64,000 nt of DNA from Phoronis australis (taxonomy: Eukaryota > Phoronida > Phoronidae): assembly GCA_002633005.1 (NCBI GenBank), contig NMRA01000589.1, positions 92,641-156,640 on the forward strand, read 5' to 3'. The notes beneath the pieces were generated by a model. The model did not search any database, was not told the DNA's origin, and saw only the letters and a program-made list of their open reading frames with translations. The translations under genes and the position numbers were made by a program. Each line of letters begins with the position of its first letter. Positions within the stretch are counted from its first letter, which is position 1. This document shows, in pieces, positions 23,301 through 34,200 of the stretch.

Positions 23301-26300
23301 TTGAAGGTAGCATAACTACTAAGTCGTGGTATGGTTACAACTTGAAAGATTACAAAAGTCTGGTGTGGTAGTTGCAAAAATAGGGTATAGTTACAAAAAT
23401 AACTCAAATTCTTTTTTAAAGCTTCATAAATCTAAATATCATGTCTGAACAACTTCAAAATGAGCTCTGTCTAACTCTACAGACATAGTGTATGAGGTAC
23501 ACGTCAAAAAGTAATTCAACAGTTTATTTTTAGTGACAACAGCTCGACCAAGGCTTTGAGTTGCAGTAATCCAGTGCCCCTCCCTGCATGTGCAGATCGA
23601 ATCTCTGAATTTTGACCGGGAGAGAAGTTCATTTGAATGCCAGCCTACGGGTTTATGAATAACAAAAACGTACCTCTGTTAGGTTGAAATAGATAAAAAA
23701 AATGCAAAATTTAATGTCCTTGAAAACACCAATTTCCGGGGACTATACCGCTAGATCCAGCAGGTGTCGAGACAAAGGCGGCCAGACGTGGGAACCTCGG
23801 GAGTCACAATCTGAGATAGCCCTTCACCATAGCCACCAAGCTGAAAAGTGCGTATCTTGGAACTAATATATTTGTGTTTATTATAGCCTTCGAGTTATCA
23901 AGCAACATCGCTTAGTTCAGCTGCTCGTGTGGCCGTACAGTTTGATCCATAGTTTACGTTTTTCAACATCATTTTTCGGCTTAGGACATGCCAGAAAATG
24001 ACGGGATATTGTTCTGGAGCAGCATAACGGCTGTTGGTGCTACACACGCCATATCAATACCGTTTCCCCATTCTTAGCGGACAATTTCTTGAGCTATAGA
24101 CTAAAGTAAGTTTTACTCGACTGCGTATGGTTTGTCGGGTTAAATGGCGGCTTGGAAACGCAGACGAAGGTGTGCCAAGAATGCTGCGTTTTGATTGGTC
24201 AATTATGCCGTCCGTCATAATCCTGGCGATAGCAACCAAGCACAGACTTTCTCATAGTTTGCGATTTAAGCTTGTGCAAAGTTTGAGTTATTTCTATTAA
24301 AAGTGCCAATCGGGGATGTGTGTGAGAACGAATCCCGCAATGTTTGCGCTCAGTACCTGAATATGACATTCAAAATATCTCAGCTCAGACATTGGCGTTT
24401 GAAGTTTTGATGTCGGGACAGCAGCTGGCCTGGTTTGGGGACATTTTGGCAGTTTAGAAGGTCATGAAAAAGAATCAATAAATTCTAACATTATTACATG
24501 ACCGTATTCTAACTTAAATATGTCAATATAACCCAGCTACAGGTTATTTGCTGAAAGATTATGCACAAATGACGCAATGAAACATTTTTCATAAGCATGA
24601 GGGAAATTTTGATGAGCTACAGTGACGTCTAGTGACGGAAGCGAGTAATCGATACGGGAAAACGTTTTAGGGAAAATTTCGAGCAGATTTGTTACGGTAC
24701 TGTAAGAATTGAATGTAAAAACTGTTAAGAAATAAAGTGTATATCATAAAATCTCGGTACCCGAGTTAACGAAATGAAAGTGGAGAGGTGTTTGTTTCAT
24801 TCACTATAGTTATGTTCATTGTATGATTAAGTGATCGATGGGAAGTTTTTATCTCTTTAAATCATGCCTTGATTAGTTTAAACATTTTACATTCTGGATC
24901 GTTGTTCATCAAAACCGGACACCAAGATTTTATGACTCTGACACTACGCTGAGACATTACTCTTACACGTAAATATAGTTATCATATTTTGTTCATTTAA
25001 GTTCACTTTATAGCGCAACATGTGGATGTGCCTATCCGCTTAAGAGTTGGGCCAGCCGCCCTTTGATCACTCGTGACTCTTGTTCTGCCTGACGTCAACA
25101 TCATCACTCAATAACTGTAACTTCACGCGTAGAGTGCGGTGTCATTTGATAGTTTCGACTATACGTTAAACGTGAACGCAAACGTGTGATTCAGCAGTGG
25201 TCACTAGCTCATGCTCGCGTACATGTATGCGTTGTAAGAGCTTCTGGTACACGTGAAATTAACGCGAACGCGACTGTGGAAGGGTTACCGGTACGCAATT
25301 GTAGACACTACCGGAATGACACTGACTGCAGTGACAATCCCTCACTGAGCAGAAGTGACAACATAAGGATTGGCAACAACGGGAGAGACACAGTACAGAT
25401 AACTACGAGGCGGACAAGGAGGATGACTCCGTGGCACGACGTTGACTAGCAAGAGTGGCAACTGAATAATAGACGTTTTTATTGGTCCCGGGTTGATTCG
25501 TCGTTTCAGAACCAGTTATTTCCATTGAATAACGCCTGTTATTCTGAAATCACGGACGCATAAACAAGAAAATTGGTTTTGGGAAGAACTTGGTATTTTG
25601 ACAAACCATCAAAACCTTTGACGTTCGATTTGTACTACTTGCGCAAGATATTCAAAACCAGTTCAGTTCGTCACACGGGACAGAAGTCATCAGAAGTGTC
25701 TACTTTATTTACATACAAATGGTTCTGCATGTCTGGAACACTCGTGTTTTCACGTTTGCGTTCAAATTGATGCTAAATCGAGGTTTGGTAGCCTAAGCAA
25801 CAATGCACGACAATACATTTTCCAGCGCCATCACAAAGTATGCAGGTATTCAATACGACCACCCCTTCCTTCAATTTAAAAGTCCATTTCTTGCTTCGTT
25901 CTCCTATCTCGCTTTTGTAATAAAGAAAAACCTGTCGTCGCGACTTCAAAACGATCGCGACACATGATCGGCATCTGCTCACAACTTTTTGCGACCTTCC
26001 GGAGACAGAAGACAACTTGGCCGAAGTAAAATATGCTGAGAAATTCGTTTTGTGATTATAAAACAGTAAAAAGTTATAGCAAAGTACAATTCTGGTAGTT
26101 TATTGGGAACTTACTACACACAACTGTGCGGAAGAATAAAAGCTGGTGGAAGAACCGGCGAAAAAAGAAGTTGGCCAACAGGCAACGCTCTATTTCACCG
26201 GTGCGCTCGACAAATTTAGCAACGGAATGACGACAATTTTTTAAGCACTCGTTACCCATTTGTTTTACTCGGGGAAGCGTGTAGTTTTTAACGACACTGA

Positions 26301-27995
26301 TTTTGTGTCAGATTTCATTTGGCCATTTTACTCGCATCGTTCACAAGCTGCGGGCCTAATAGTTTATACATTTTTTTACCACAACAATGGTATTGATGAC
26401 ATAAATTTTGTGTCAGATTTCAATTCGTTTGTACTTGTAGGTCTCGATTTATACATCTTTGTACAAAAACCACTCACAGGAAGACTAACTACGCACCCAC
26501 TGGTGTAGTCAAAAGTATTCAACGTGAAACTAGGGTTGATGGAGTGGTAAAATGACGGTCATTTTGAAGTGAACGGGTGTGGGGGCAAATGAAAACTGGA
26601 AATGAATGGCAATAAGCAGAGGGAGGGGCATGACTGCGTTGGATCATCCCCTTGTTCATTGCGCGTTACACATTTTTTGCACTGATTAATATCAGCCAGC
26701 TATACTTGTATGATGACTAACGTCAAAATACGGCTAGGAATCATTGTTGGTTATCTTCACATAAAACTCGAAACTTCACACCACCTGGGTACATGTAGAC
26801 GGATCTGCTCGTCATCGGACGTGAAACTTGTCTTATGCCAACAGATAAAGCAGTGAGTCAACCTATATCCTCCTTTCACGTTACAGTCGTTTAAGTGAAA
26901 AACAATCTAATAAACGTTATTTTCTTACAAAATTCTAAAAGAAAAGTCTGTCCGTAAACATGAAAACATCAAGCTCGTGACACGTGCACATGGCATTTAC
27001 TAATTTTTGCGACGTCTTTCGGGAGTTGATGACAGCTTCGCCGAAGCAAAATTTGCTCATTAATTCGGTTTGATGGTATTAAAGTACAACGAACTTACAA
27101 TGAAGTGAAAGCTACTTTGATAATTTGTTGTGACATATACGCAACTGCGTGGAAGAAGAGAAGTTGATTGAAGAATCGGTGAAAAAGGAATCGAACAATA
27201 AATATAGCTTTGTTTCATGGCGCTGAAAACCGAATAACGGTAGAACGGTATTTTCAGCACTGGTAATATTTTAGCTCACTCAAGGACGAGTGCACTATAG
27301 TTTTCATTGATATTAATTTTGTGAGACTTTATTAAGACAGTTTCTTATCCACACCGGTACAAGCTGTATTTTCATACAGCTTAGCACGAAGGCTACGGTT
27401 CTGCGTGGTTAAAGTTCGCGGTATTAGTTTTTATTCCGCTATCCCAAGAGTTCCGTTCTTTGGTGTTCTACGGCCAGTTTTAAGGGTTCCACTAAGATCC
27501 GATTTACTGTAATGAAGAAGCTAACAACGTGCTAATCACATTGTACAAGCACAATCACTTAACTATGACTTAAGTTTTAATACCAGATTGCTGTTTAACA
27601 GGCGGAGTAAATATGCGAAGCACAAACCTTTTACTGATTACATTGTTTGGTTCGTCGCGAAATTCGTCCTTCACTTGCTTTCGGAACACGTTTGAGAACA
27701 GCATAAAAGCATTCATTGGTCGAGGAATTTTTTCAGCTTTACCATTCACAATCCTCACTAAAGATAGGAAATCGATTATCTATAATGTAGCACTGAAACA
27801 ATAACATGCCGAAAACAGTCTACAGTTATGCTACGATTAGAAATGCCAATTTATCTTAATGCAAAGCTATTTACATCTATATTTGAGAATTTTCTAATAT
27901 TACTCACAATTTCCGCGCCGAATACCGCACGAAGGAGAGGAATCTGAAGGTGTTCCTTTACATGCCATTGTTGATGACGGTGGAGCCAAACTCAT
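14322..27995 (-). CDS. Divergent SOX/MATA-like HMG-box transcription factor (439 aa)
   Basis: Six exons, 5' to 3' on the minus strand: 27995-27908, 27757-27628, 19406-19309, 18227-17682, 15034-14920, 14664-14322. The total is 1,320 bases in one frame with ATG and TGA. Residues about 37-113 form one HMG box: KIPRPMNAFMLFSNVFRKQ, NNVISKRLGAMWKAMTAED, then EAEKEHKRKYPNYQYCPGE. RPMNAFM, ISKRLGA.WK and the YPxYxY end are hallmarks of the sequence-specific SOX/MATA group, but SOX proteins normally read RPMNAFMVW where this reads MLF. After the box come a basic stretch (EARKFKKARLEEKARQEAL), a Pro/Ser-rich linker, EQFGWTKEMFYSPSLTQR, and a Ser-rich C-terminus. No other domain was recognised. It is a nuclear DNA-binding protein by inference. 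It could be a very divergent SOX (for example SOX30-like) or a separate lineage; I give no symbol. Confidence 0.87.
15719..16070 (+). repeat. Direct repeat, copy A (HMG-gene intron)
   Basis: About 350 bases matching 25,196-25,562 in the same orientation with scattered differences. Shared blocks include AAGGGTTAC, TGACAATC, ACCGTGGCACGA against TCCGTGGCACGA, TGACTAGCA, TTTCAGAACCA and TTCCATTGAA. Confidence 0.75.
16984..17373. repeat. CTCGAG-rich inverted-repeat element, copy A
   Basis: Begins CCCAGGGTTCAATG and ends CGACCCCCGCCCTTG, which is an inverted match of the start. The inside has repeated ATTCGAGTTTTTACTC and CTCGAGTTTTTGCTCG units. The block TTTTGTGCGAATTCAAAATA matches TTTTGTGCGAACTTAAGATA in copy B (46,944-47,352). 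Confidence 0.65.
19932..24240. repeat. Long inverted repeat (4.3 kb) inside the HMG-gene intron
   Basis: Left arm about 19,932-21,492, right arm about 22,192-24,240, spacer about 700 bases. Matches can be followed all along. Outer end: TATCGCCAAGACTATGACTG against the inverse of CGTCCGTCATAATCCTGGCGATAG. Middle: GCCTTTGTCTCGGCACCTGCTGGAT against the inverse of ATCCAGCAGGTGTCGAGACAAAGGC. Inner end: GGCGGAGCTTGCGATAGGTCAATT against the inverse of AATTGACCTATCGCAAGCTCCGCC. Arms are diverged, by eye roughly 15-25 percent with indels. The right arm is longer because a CAGTGGCGGATC-type element sits in it at about 22,910-23,205. No protein is evident in arms or spacer. Confidence 0.85.
22910..23208 (+). 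mobile_element. CAGTGGCGGATC-type non-autonomous element
   Basis: Starts CAGTGGCGGATCTAGGATA and ends CCCCCCTAAATCCGCC, an imperfect terminal inverted repeat. It interrupts the right arm of the long inverted repeat; the left arm has no counterpart, so it inserted after the arms formed. No open frame. Confidence 0.6.
24241..27627. other. Rest of the 8.2 kb HMG-gene intron
   Basis: Besides repeat copy B at 25,196, this stretch holds a direct duplication: about 25,975-26,330 against 26,999-27,350. Shared order includes TTTTTGCGAC, GCCGAAG and AAATATGCT against AAATTTGCT, then GTGCGGAAGAATAAAAG against GCGTGGAAGAAGAGAAG, GGAAGAACCGG against GAAGAATCGG, and TTTTGTGTCAGA against TTTTGTGAGAC. No exon was recognised. 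Confidence 0.6.
25196..25562 (+). repeat. Direct repeat, copy B (HMG-gene intron)
   Basis: Partner of 15,719-16,070. The two copies lie about 9.5 kb apart, either side of two HMG-gene exons and the long inverted repeat. No coding potential is conserved between them. Confidence 0.75.
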
Positions 27996-30900
27996 TTTAC
28001 AAGTGAATTGGCAACAACAAAAAACACACGAAATTGTTTATAATTGTTGAAATTCCACATATACGAATTTTGTTTGTTGCGTCTTGTACAAAACACGAAA
28101 ACGCACCACGTGCATCGAAAGAGAGTGAAACGAAATCCCGGAATTTAAATTTTGGCAACTTCAGTTAATTCGTATGAAAGAAACGCACCAAACTTTCTTG
28201 CAGGGCTGAACACATTGAGGAAGGACAGGTAGAGGTTTAGGTCAGTGTCTCTTCCCATTATTGGAGAACTTCTAACATTTCCAGAAAATGATTAAATGAC
28301 AGCAATATTGAACATTACATAGTTATCGAGGAATCGGCACCGGCCTGAGTCGGATGATGTAATATTTAGTCAATAAAACTGAGACAGTCGAAGTGTCGTA
28401 TACTGAACAGTTTTGTACCAGATGTTATATTTAGGACCTCACTGCATGTTATTTGTTATTTATAAAGCTGCAGATTTACTACTTTAGACTATTTTGAGAA
28501 AGTTTGATGATCGAACCGGCTAACGACGTCGAGTCGACAATGACTAAGGCTTTTGAACTTTCCATCTCAGAGGGCACTGTTAAAGTAGTCCCGGGAGTGG
28601 AATACGGAAAACAATATCACATGGCCGTATTGCACACGACTTATTCAACACGTATGAGATAAAAACATCATCTGCGAACCTTTCTCCTTGACTGGCCCTG
28701 TAAACAGCAATTCTCAGCGACATGATTGGCGACAATGAAGCTTGAGCAAAATGCGCAGACTCATGAACAAAATTTCACAAGCTAGTTTCAAACAGCATTT
28801 CAGTAGTTTTTCAGATTTTTTTCACTAAAAGACGTAGATTTTCTCACGTAGATGAGCTTTTTTGTTCTTATTTTTGCAAGAACTGTGCGATGTCAGTGAC
28901 TCTCTACTTCAGGTCCCGGCTGTTGAACCAGTGACCATTCAGATAGCGCTTTATTCGCAGTACTCAGTTTGTAGGTCTCTCCAAAATTTCATAGATTAGG
29001 AGTTGAGGTTATCGGACCAAAGTTTTCACTAAGAGGATTTCAATTGGCAACTGGCCAGTAGAGAAGCCAACTACTAATGAAAACTTTTCAAAAAATAATT
29101 TTACGCTTAAAATAAATCAAAAGTACTGGAAGCATGACAGCTAAGCTATTTTTCGAAGACGAGAAAGGAATGCAGGTAACCACCCAACTGCCAAACCGGT
29201 GAGCGAGGTTGCCGAATTTCTGAACCCAAGACTTCTTCTCGCACGGCGGCAGTCCAGGGCTCGATTTCGTTGATTATCAACTGCTAAGTTCTTCAGAGAG
29301 ACCCTGCTCAATAGACTAATTATGTAATACCCGTGGCTATAGGTCTCAACGTGATGGCCTTCGTAAAAGAAAAATAACAAGCAATCCCCAAACCCACAGA
29401 TCACTTCTTTGACCATGGACAACGAAGATCAACATTATTACAGACGGTGAAGTGGCCTAAATCAAAACTTGAAATGTCTTTGACAACAACATCCTTTTTG
29501 CGTGAATGCCATTTTTTATGGATCACTGGCCTTCAGTAGATTCATCTCGTCTTCTCAAGTGCTACTGTTTGTAGTAGCTATCACGAACATTCGCTCAGTT
29601 ATTATCAGTTTTGCCTTTAAGGTGAGACGGCGTGAACAAATAAAAGTAGGTCACAGAGAATCCGTAGTTAAGTTAGTACCTCAGTTAAACTAATAAAGAA
29701 ATCTTTTGTTGCCATTCAACGCACAAACTATTTCTCATTCAGTGCAGCATTCATACACCAAGAACAGTTTCTGTTAGTCGTGTATTTGCACTGTCGTTTT
29801 TGAAAGGAAGTAAACATTTGGAGTCTGATGCAGGAGTATTGGTTCAAATCGAAAGTACATGTATCATGACAACTTAGCCTTGTCTGCAGGATGATCCCCA
29901 CACGAGACCGGTGGATACTCTACTTCCAATGCCTTCTGCTGTTTTCAAGGAGTAAGTTATTATGATTCATTTCGACAGTTTGCATAGTTATCTGCAAGTT
30001 TGTCTCGACTACATGTATTTGCGTAGTTATATGTACCGATTTAGTCTTGGCCTTTTTGGTGAGATCGTCGTGAGACTCCATACAGTAGGTTACGTTACAA
30101 ATTCTGAGTTGACCAACGTGATTTATTTCGACAATATTTATGTGTGTTTTAAATATCAAGACTGGGCCATTTTCTGTGAAAAATGTCTGAAAAGCAATGT
30201 CAAAACCAAGTGCAACTTAATTACGCCTATAAAATCGGCCACAATTATTTTCATCACCGTGGTCAGACTGGCTAAACGACGCTTGAGAAAAATATGATGT
30301 TGGGCACTCCACGTCTGAGAGCGCCGAGCAGTTGCCCTATTCATTTCAGCTGTGGGCTGTCATCTACACTTCACTGATTACAACTGAACGTGTCCCGTTA
30401 ACGTTGAAACGGACTTCATTGTCCGAGACAATGAACCGACCGCAGTCGAAAGATTAAACTTTGATTTAGGGCATGTACTGTAGACAAATCTGGCTTTTGC
30501 ATGTTCCTTACTCTTATTGACAAGTATATGTACTTAGCAAAATATTTACAAAACTGCAAATTTTGACTCAATGAAAATATATATTTTCTGCAAGCAAAAA
30601 CACTGTAAACTTTGATTTTTTTACTTCATACCAATCTGTGTTTGATTAGGTCACGTGATCATGTGTTTTGAGTAAAGTTCAGCAAGAAAGTGCATTTATA
30701 GCAAATAGCGGTATCAATAAGATCATATTTCGTTTGATATAAATGGTCATTAATATAATCTCAAAAACACTGTTATAATTTCCTAAATTATCATTTGGTT
30801 TTCGTAGTGTATAACTTTTTTTTTCAGAAAAGTCATAGAAATCCTGTCCCTAGATAGCCCCTCATGCAAAAGTGAGATAGCTTAAATTTAAAGTAATTAC

Positions 30901-31277
30901 TAAAAGTCTTTGGGATAGCCGTGCGTAAAGCACAGAATCTGAAAATTGCCCATTATTCAGATCAGCCATTTCTGAGTGATGACGTTTCGAAGCTAGACAT
31001 TTTTCTAGGATCCTTCGTAGCCTCAATTGATCTCAGCCTCGATAAGTTACACATATCTCGTCAAGGAGGATCGTATTTTATGCACTGGGTATGGTCTCAA
31101 GCACAGCTGTCGAACTGTCAGCTACGATCTTAAATCGAGAAACATTTTGTTGTGATATGAGGAAAACTCTGACAGGAGTTATACATCAACGCAGCATAAG
31201 ATTTGTGTTCCGCACTGTCATACCACCTGAAACCCCTGATGTACATTACGTTACCCACAAATTTGAATTTTGGTAAA
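27996..31277. other. Intergenic region between two divergent genes
   Basis: This 3.3 kb separates the start codon of the HMG-box gene (minus) from the start of the MAM/CUB gene (plus) and must hold both promoters. I see no clear TATA box. A dispersed repeat lies at about 28,300-28,640. No convincing exon was seen in the remainder. Confidence 0.6.
28300..28640 (+). repeat. Dispersed repeat, copy A (inverse of about 54,255-54,600)
   Basis: GAGGAATCGGCACCGGCCTGAGTC, TTTGTACCAGATGTTATATTTAGG, AAGTTTGATGATCGAACCGGCT, GACGTCGAGTCGACA and CATGGCCGTATT all recur in the same order on the opposite strand at 54,255-54,600 with small differences. Confidence 0.8.
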
Positions 31278-34200
31278 ATGTCCAAAAGATCAGACACCCT
31301 CTCCTTACCAGCTTCGGTAACCGTTGCCATCGGTATAGAAACATTTATCCTACGGAAATTTTCATATTTCGCTCTTCAATATGTTTCAGGTGTCGTGATG
31401 CAAGTTGGCATTGTTGGTGCGTCGAGTGCTGGCCACGGTAAGTTTTGTGCTAATACCAGTAACCGAGCAACTGGTTTACATTCACACGCACTCTGGCTCA
31501 AGGCACACAGACCAGACTTTGGTGACATTTATTGCCCTTAGCCAGTGACGCCATAGTGCATTTAGTGCCCCAAGATAATACTGATGTCAAACTTTATCCC
31601 AGTGATTTTGTGAATGTTCGAACGATGTGCCTGTAACGCTTTCTTGTGTTATAATGCAAGTGTAACACTCTCTTATAGAATTCTGGTGTTCTTTTGATGG
31701 TGGCACACTGTGTAACATGACGCAGTCAACAACGGACGAACGAGATTGGATACTTAATAGTGGGCCTACACCAACATCAGGGACAGGTCCTGAGGATGAC
31801 GTAGCAGGAGGAGGAACATACATATACTTTACAGCAGGGAGGGTAAGTAACCGATACATATCCATGTAAAAATAATGACATCCGGTCTGGTACACAAACA
31901 TAAAACCGAGATGAGGATCTTAAGATCTGATTCAAGGGTATGGCATTGTGACCCAATGGGACTTCAACCCGCGACCTTGAGTACGGGAAGGAGACGCTCA
32001 TCCCACTAGGACTAACTGCCTCCTCTCTCTAACGCGTACTGCTCCTTGAACTTCTAGACAATGATTTAGGTCTGAACTTGATCCCTTTCTTGTGTTTAAA
32101 TATCATTCAAATTTCAAGATTTTCGGAACAATTTGTCTTATGTCGAGTATTAGGGATGCCCGTGGTGCTCAAGGCTTAAGGGCACTGCACAAAGAGCCCT
32201 CTGTCTCAAAGTTTATTGCTACCGAAGATGACCTTAAATTCAGCTTGAATGTTTTTGTGCTTCAACCCTTCGCCAATTTTGATGTTTCCTTGTCCAAAGT
32301 CAGGGTTTGATCAAACATAGTATGCTTGATTAAACTCTTTATGATACAGACCGTGACACATCCGTTTTACTCAATGGCCAAAATGCAATGCTGATAAAAC
32401 CGGTTTACTTAACCAACCACACAAGATGAGTAGGACTAAGTAAACATTTCCTAGTCAATAGTAGAAAATGGATTCTATCTTCAAACATGACATGGGAAAG
32501 TGAAAGAGCCTGTCAGAAGCCATCAGTTTTGGCAGGGTTGGTTAGCCCTTTCAAAATTGGATTGCTTCATTTCAATTTCCCGGGTTGGGATTCGTAGACG
32601 CAAGCGTCTTGCCAAGGAAGCTAGTGTGATCACGTGATTTGCTTATAACACGTGGCGATCTGCCTCGCACGGTCTTGCGTTTTGGTGAGATTATAGCGTC
32701 TACGAACGGCACGTCTGTTCTTTCAATCCCCGAGCATGGTGGTGAAAACCGAATGCCATCATAGCTTGGACAATTTTTGAGACCTGTTAGATTCAATGAA
32801 TCCATTTTTTTGCTTCCCAACCTCAGGGCATTAATAAAAAAGTCATAATTTATTTTGTTTTGTTTTATTTGTTCACTAGAAGGATTGAACTGTGGAGCGA
32901 AAGTTCTTGAATCTGAGATGATGTAGCCGTTTCCGTAGATAAGCCCATGGGCGTGACTTCGGAAAATGCAAATTTTCAGGCGTTTTAGCATCACCAAATA
33001 GACGCCCGGGCGTTTTTTTCGGAAAAGGGGGCGTGTAAACGGAAAGCCATAATTTTGTTTGACTTGACACTCTTTCACTTAAAACTGCGTTTTTAATTTT
33101 TTTGTTAATAAATGGATAGTTTGCCAACGCCTTGTTCGTTTTTATGAATGATAAATGCTCCACAAAACTGTATTTGTGAGACAAATTTGACGCTGAGGGG
33201 GCTTTTAAGAGGAAAATTTCCACAAATAAACGTCCATGGTCGTGTATTTGGCATAATTTTCCAAATAAACGCCCATGGGCGTTTCATCGGGTGGGCTTAT
33301 CTACGGAAAACCCCGCTGATAAACCCATGAAAGTAGGTCATCTAATCTGGCCGCCTCGAACATCTTCACAAAGTCGATTACCAGAAAACAGAAATCGTAC
33401 CCACGTTCGCAAATTTCAGTTGAACTTTTCAAACACACATGTAATAGTACCAAGTTAGAAACGGTCCATATGGCCTTTGACGCATATTAATTGCAGTTAA
33501 CTTCTATTGTAAGGAAGCAACACATAGTATTGAATGCAATGACCAAGGATTCATGTTTTCAAAAGTCTGATCTTAACTAAAACGATCGTAACTTCGATTT
33601 TGATTTGCACGTAGTTCATTGAAAAATGACTCCTGCAAGCAGTCTTTAAAAGTAGTTGGACCCGAGTTTCTCGAAAAAGTGATTAAAATGGAATTTTTAA
33701 TTTCTTAAGACAGATTTTTTGATATGATACATCGAAATGAATCTTGATTTTTGATTCGGGAATAAAAATTCCCCAGGCCGATTGTCCTTGTAAGTTAATA
33801 ATAGCGAACGTAATTTCATTGGTGTCACCAGAAAAGTTGGAGTCTATTTCGGCGATTAAAAATAGTTGCGTTTGTCTAATTTCATACCAAAACAATTAGA
33901 AAAATAAACAAAAAGATAAAAAGTAAGGACTCACTTAATGAATACCAAAAATTATCAACATAAGTCAGTTGCAACATTATTAAAAGCGCATCATCGTGTT
34001 CGCAATAACTTACCTCCAACCGTCTTAATTACGGGGATACCAAATTCGATAACACGGACCCCAGTTTTCATTACCCACACGTTTGCCCGTCGTGCTTGAC
34101 ACTTCTGCGACCTACTTACTGGACAAATTGTGTACGTGATGTGTCTCGATTTAAGTATACGCAGGGATACTCGGCGACCATTACATCCCCGTCAGTGGCA

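Larger units (their letters stand above)
19309..27757 (-). other. HMG box split across two exons by an 8.2 kb intron
   Basis: The first half of the box ends at 27628 with AGT AAA AG and donor GTTTGT. The second starts at 19406 after TTTCGCAG with A CTT GGA GCA, giving SKRLGA across the junction. The split falls between helices 1/2 and the third helix region, inside the conserved ISKRLG motif. Confidence 0.85.
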
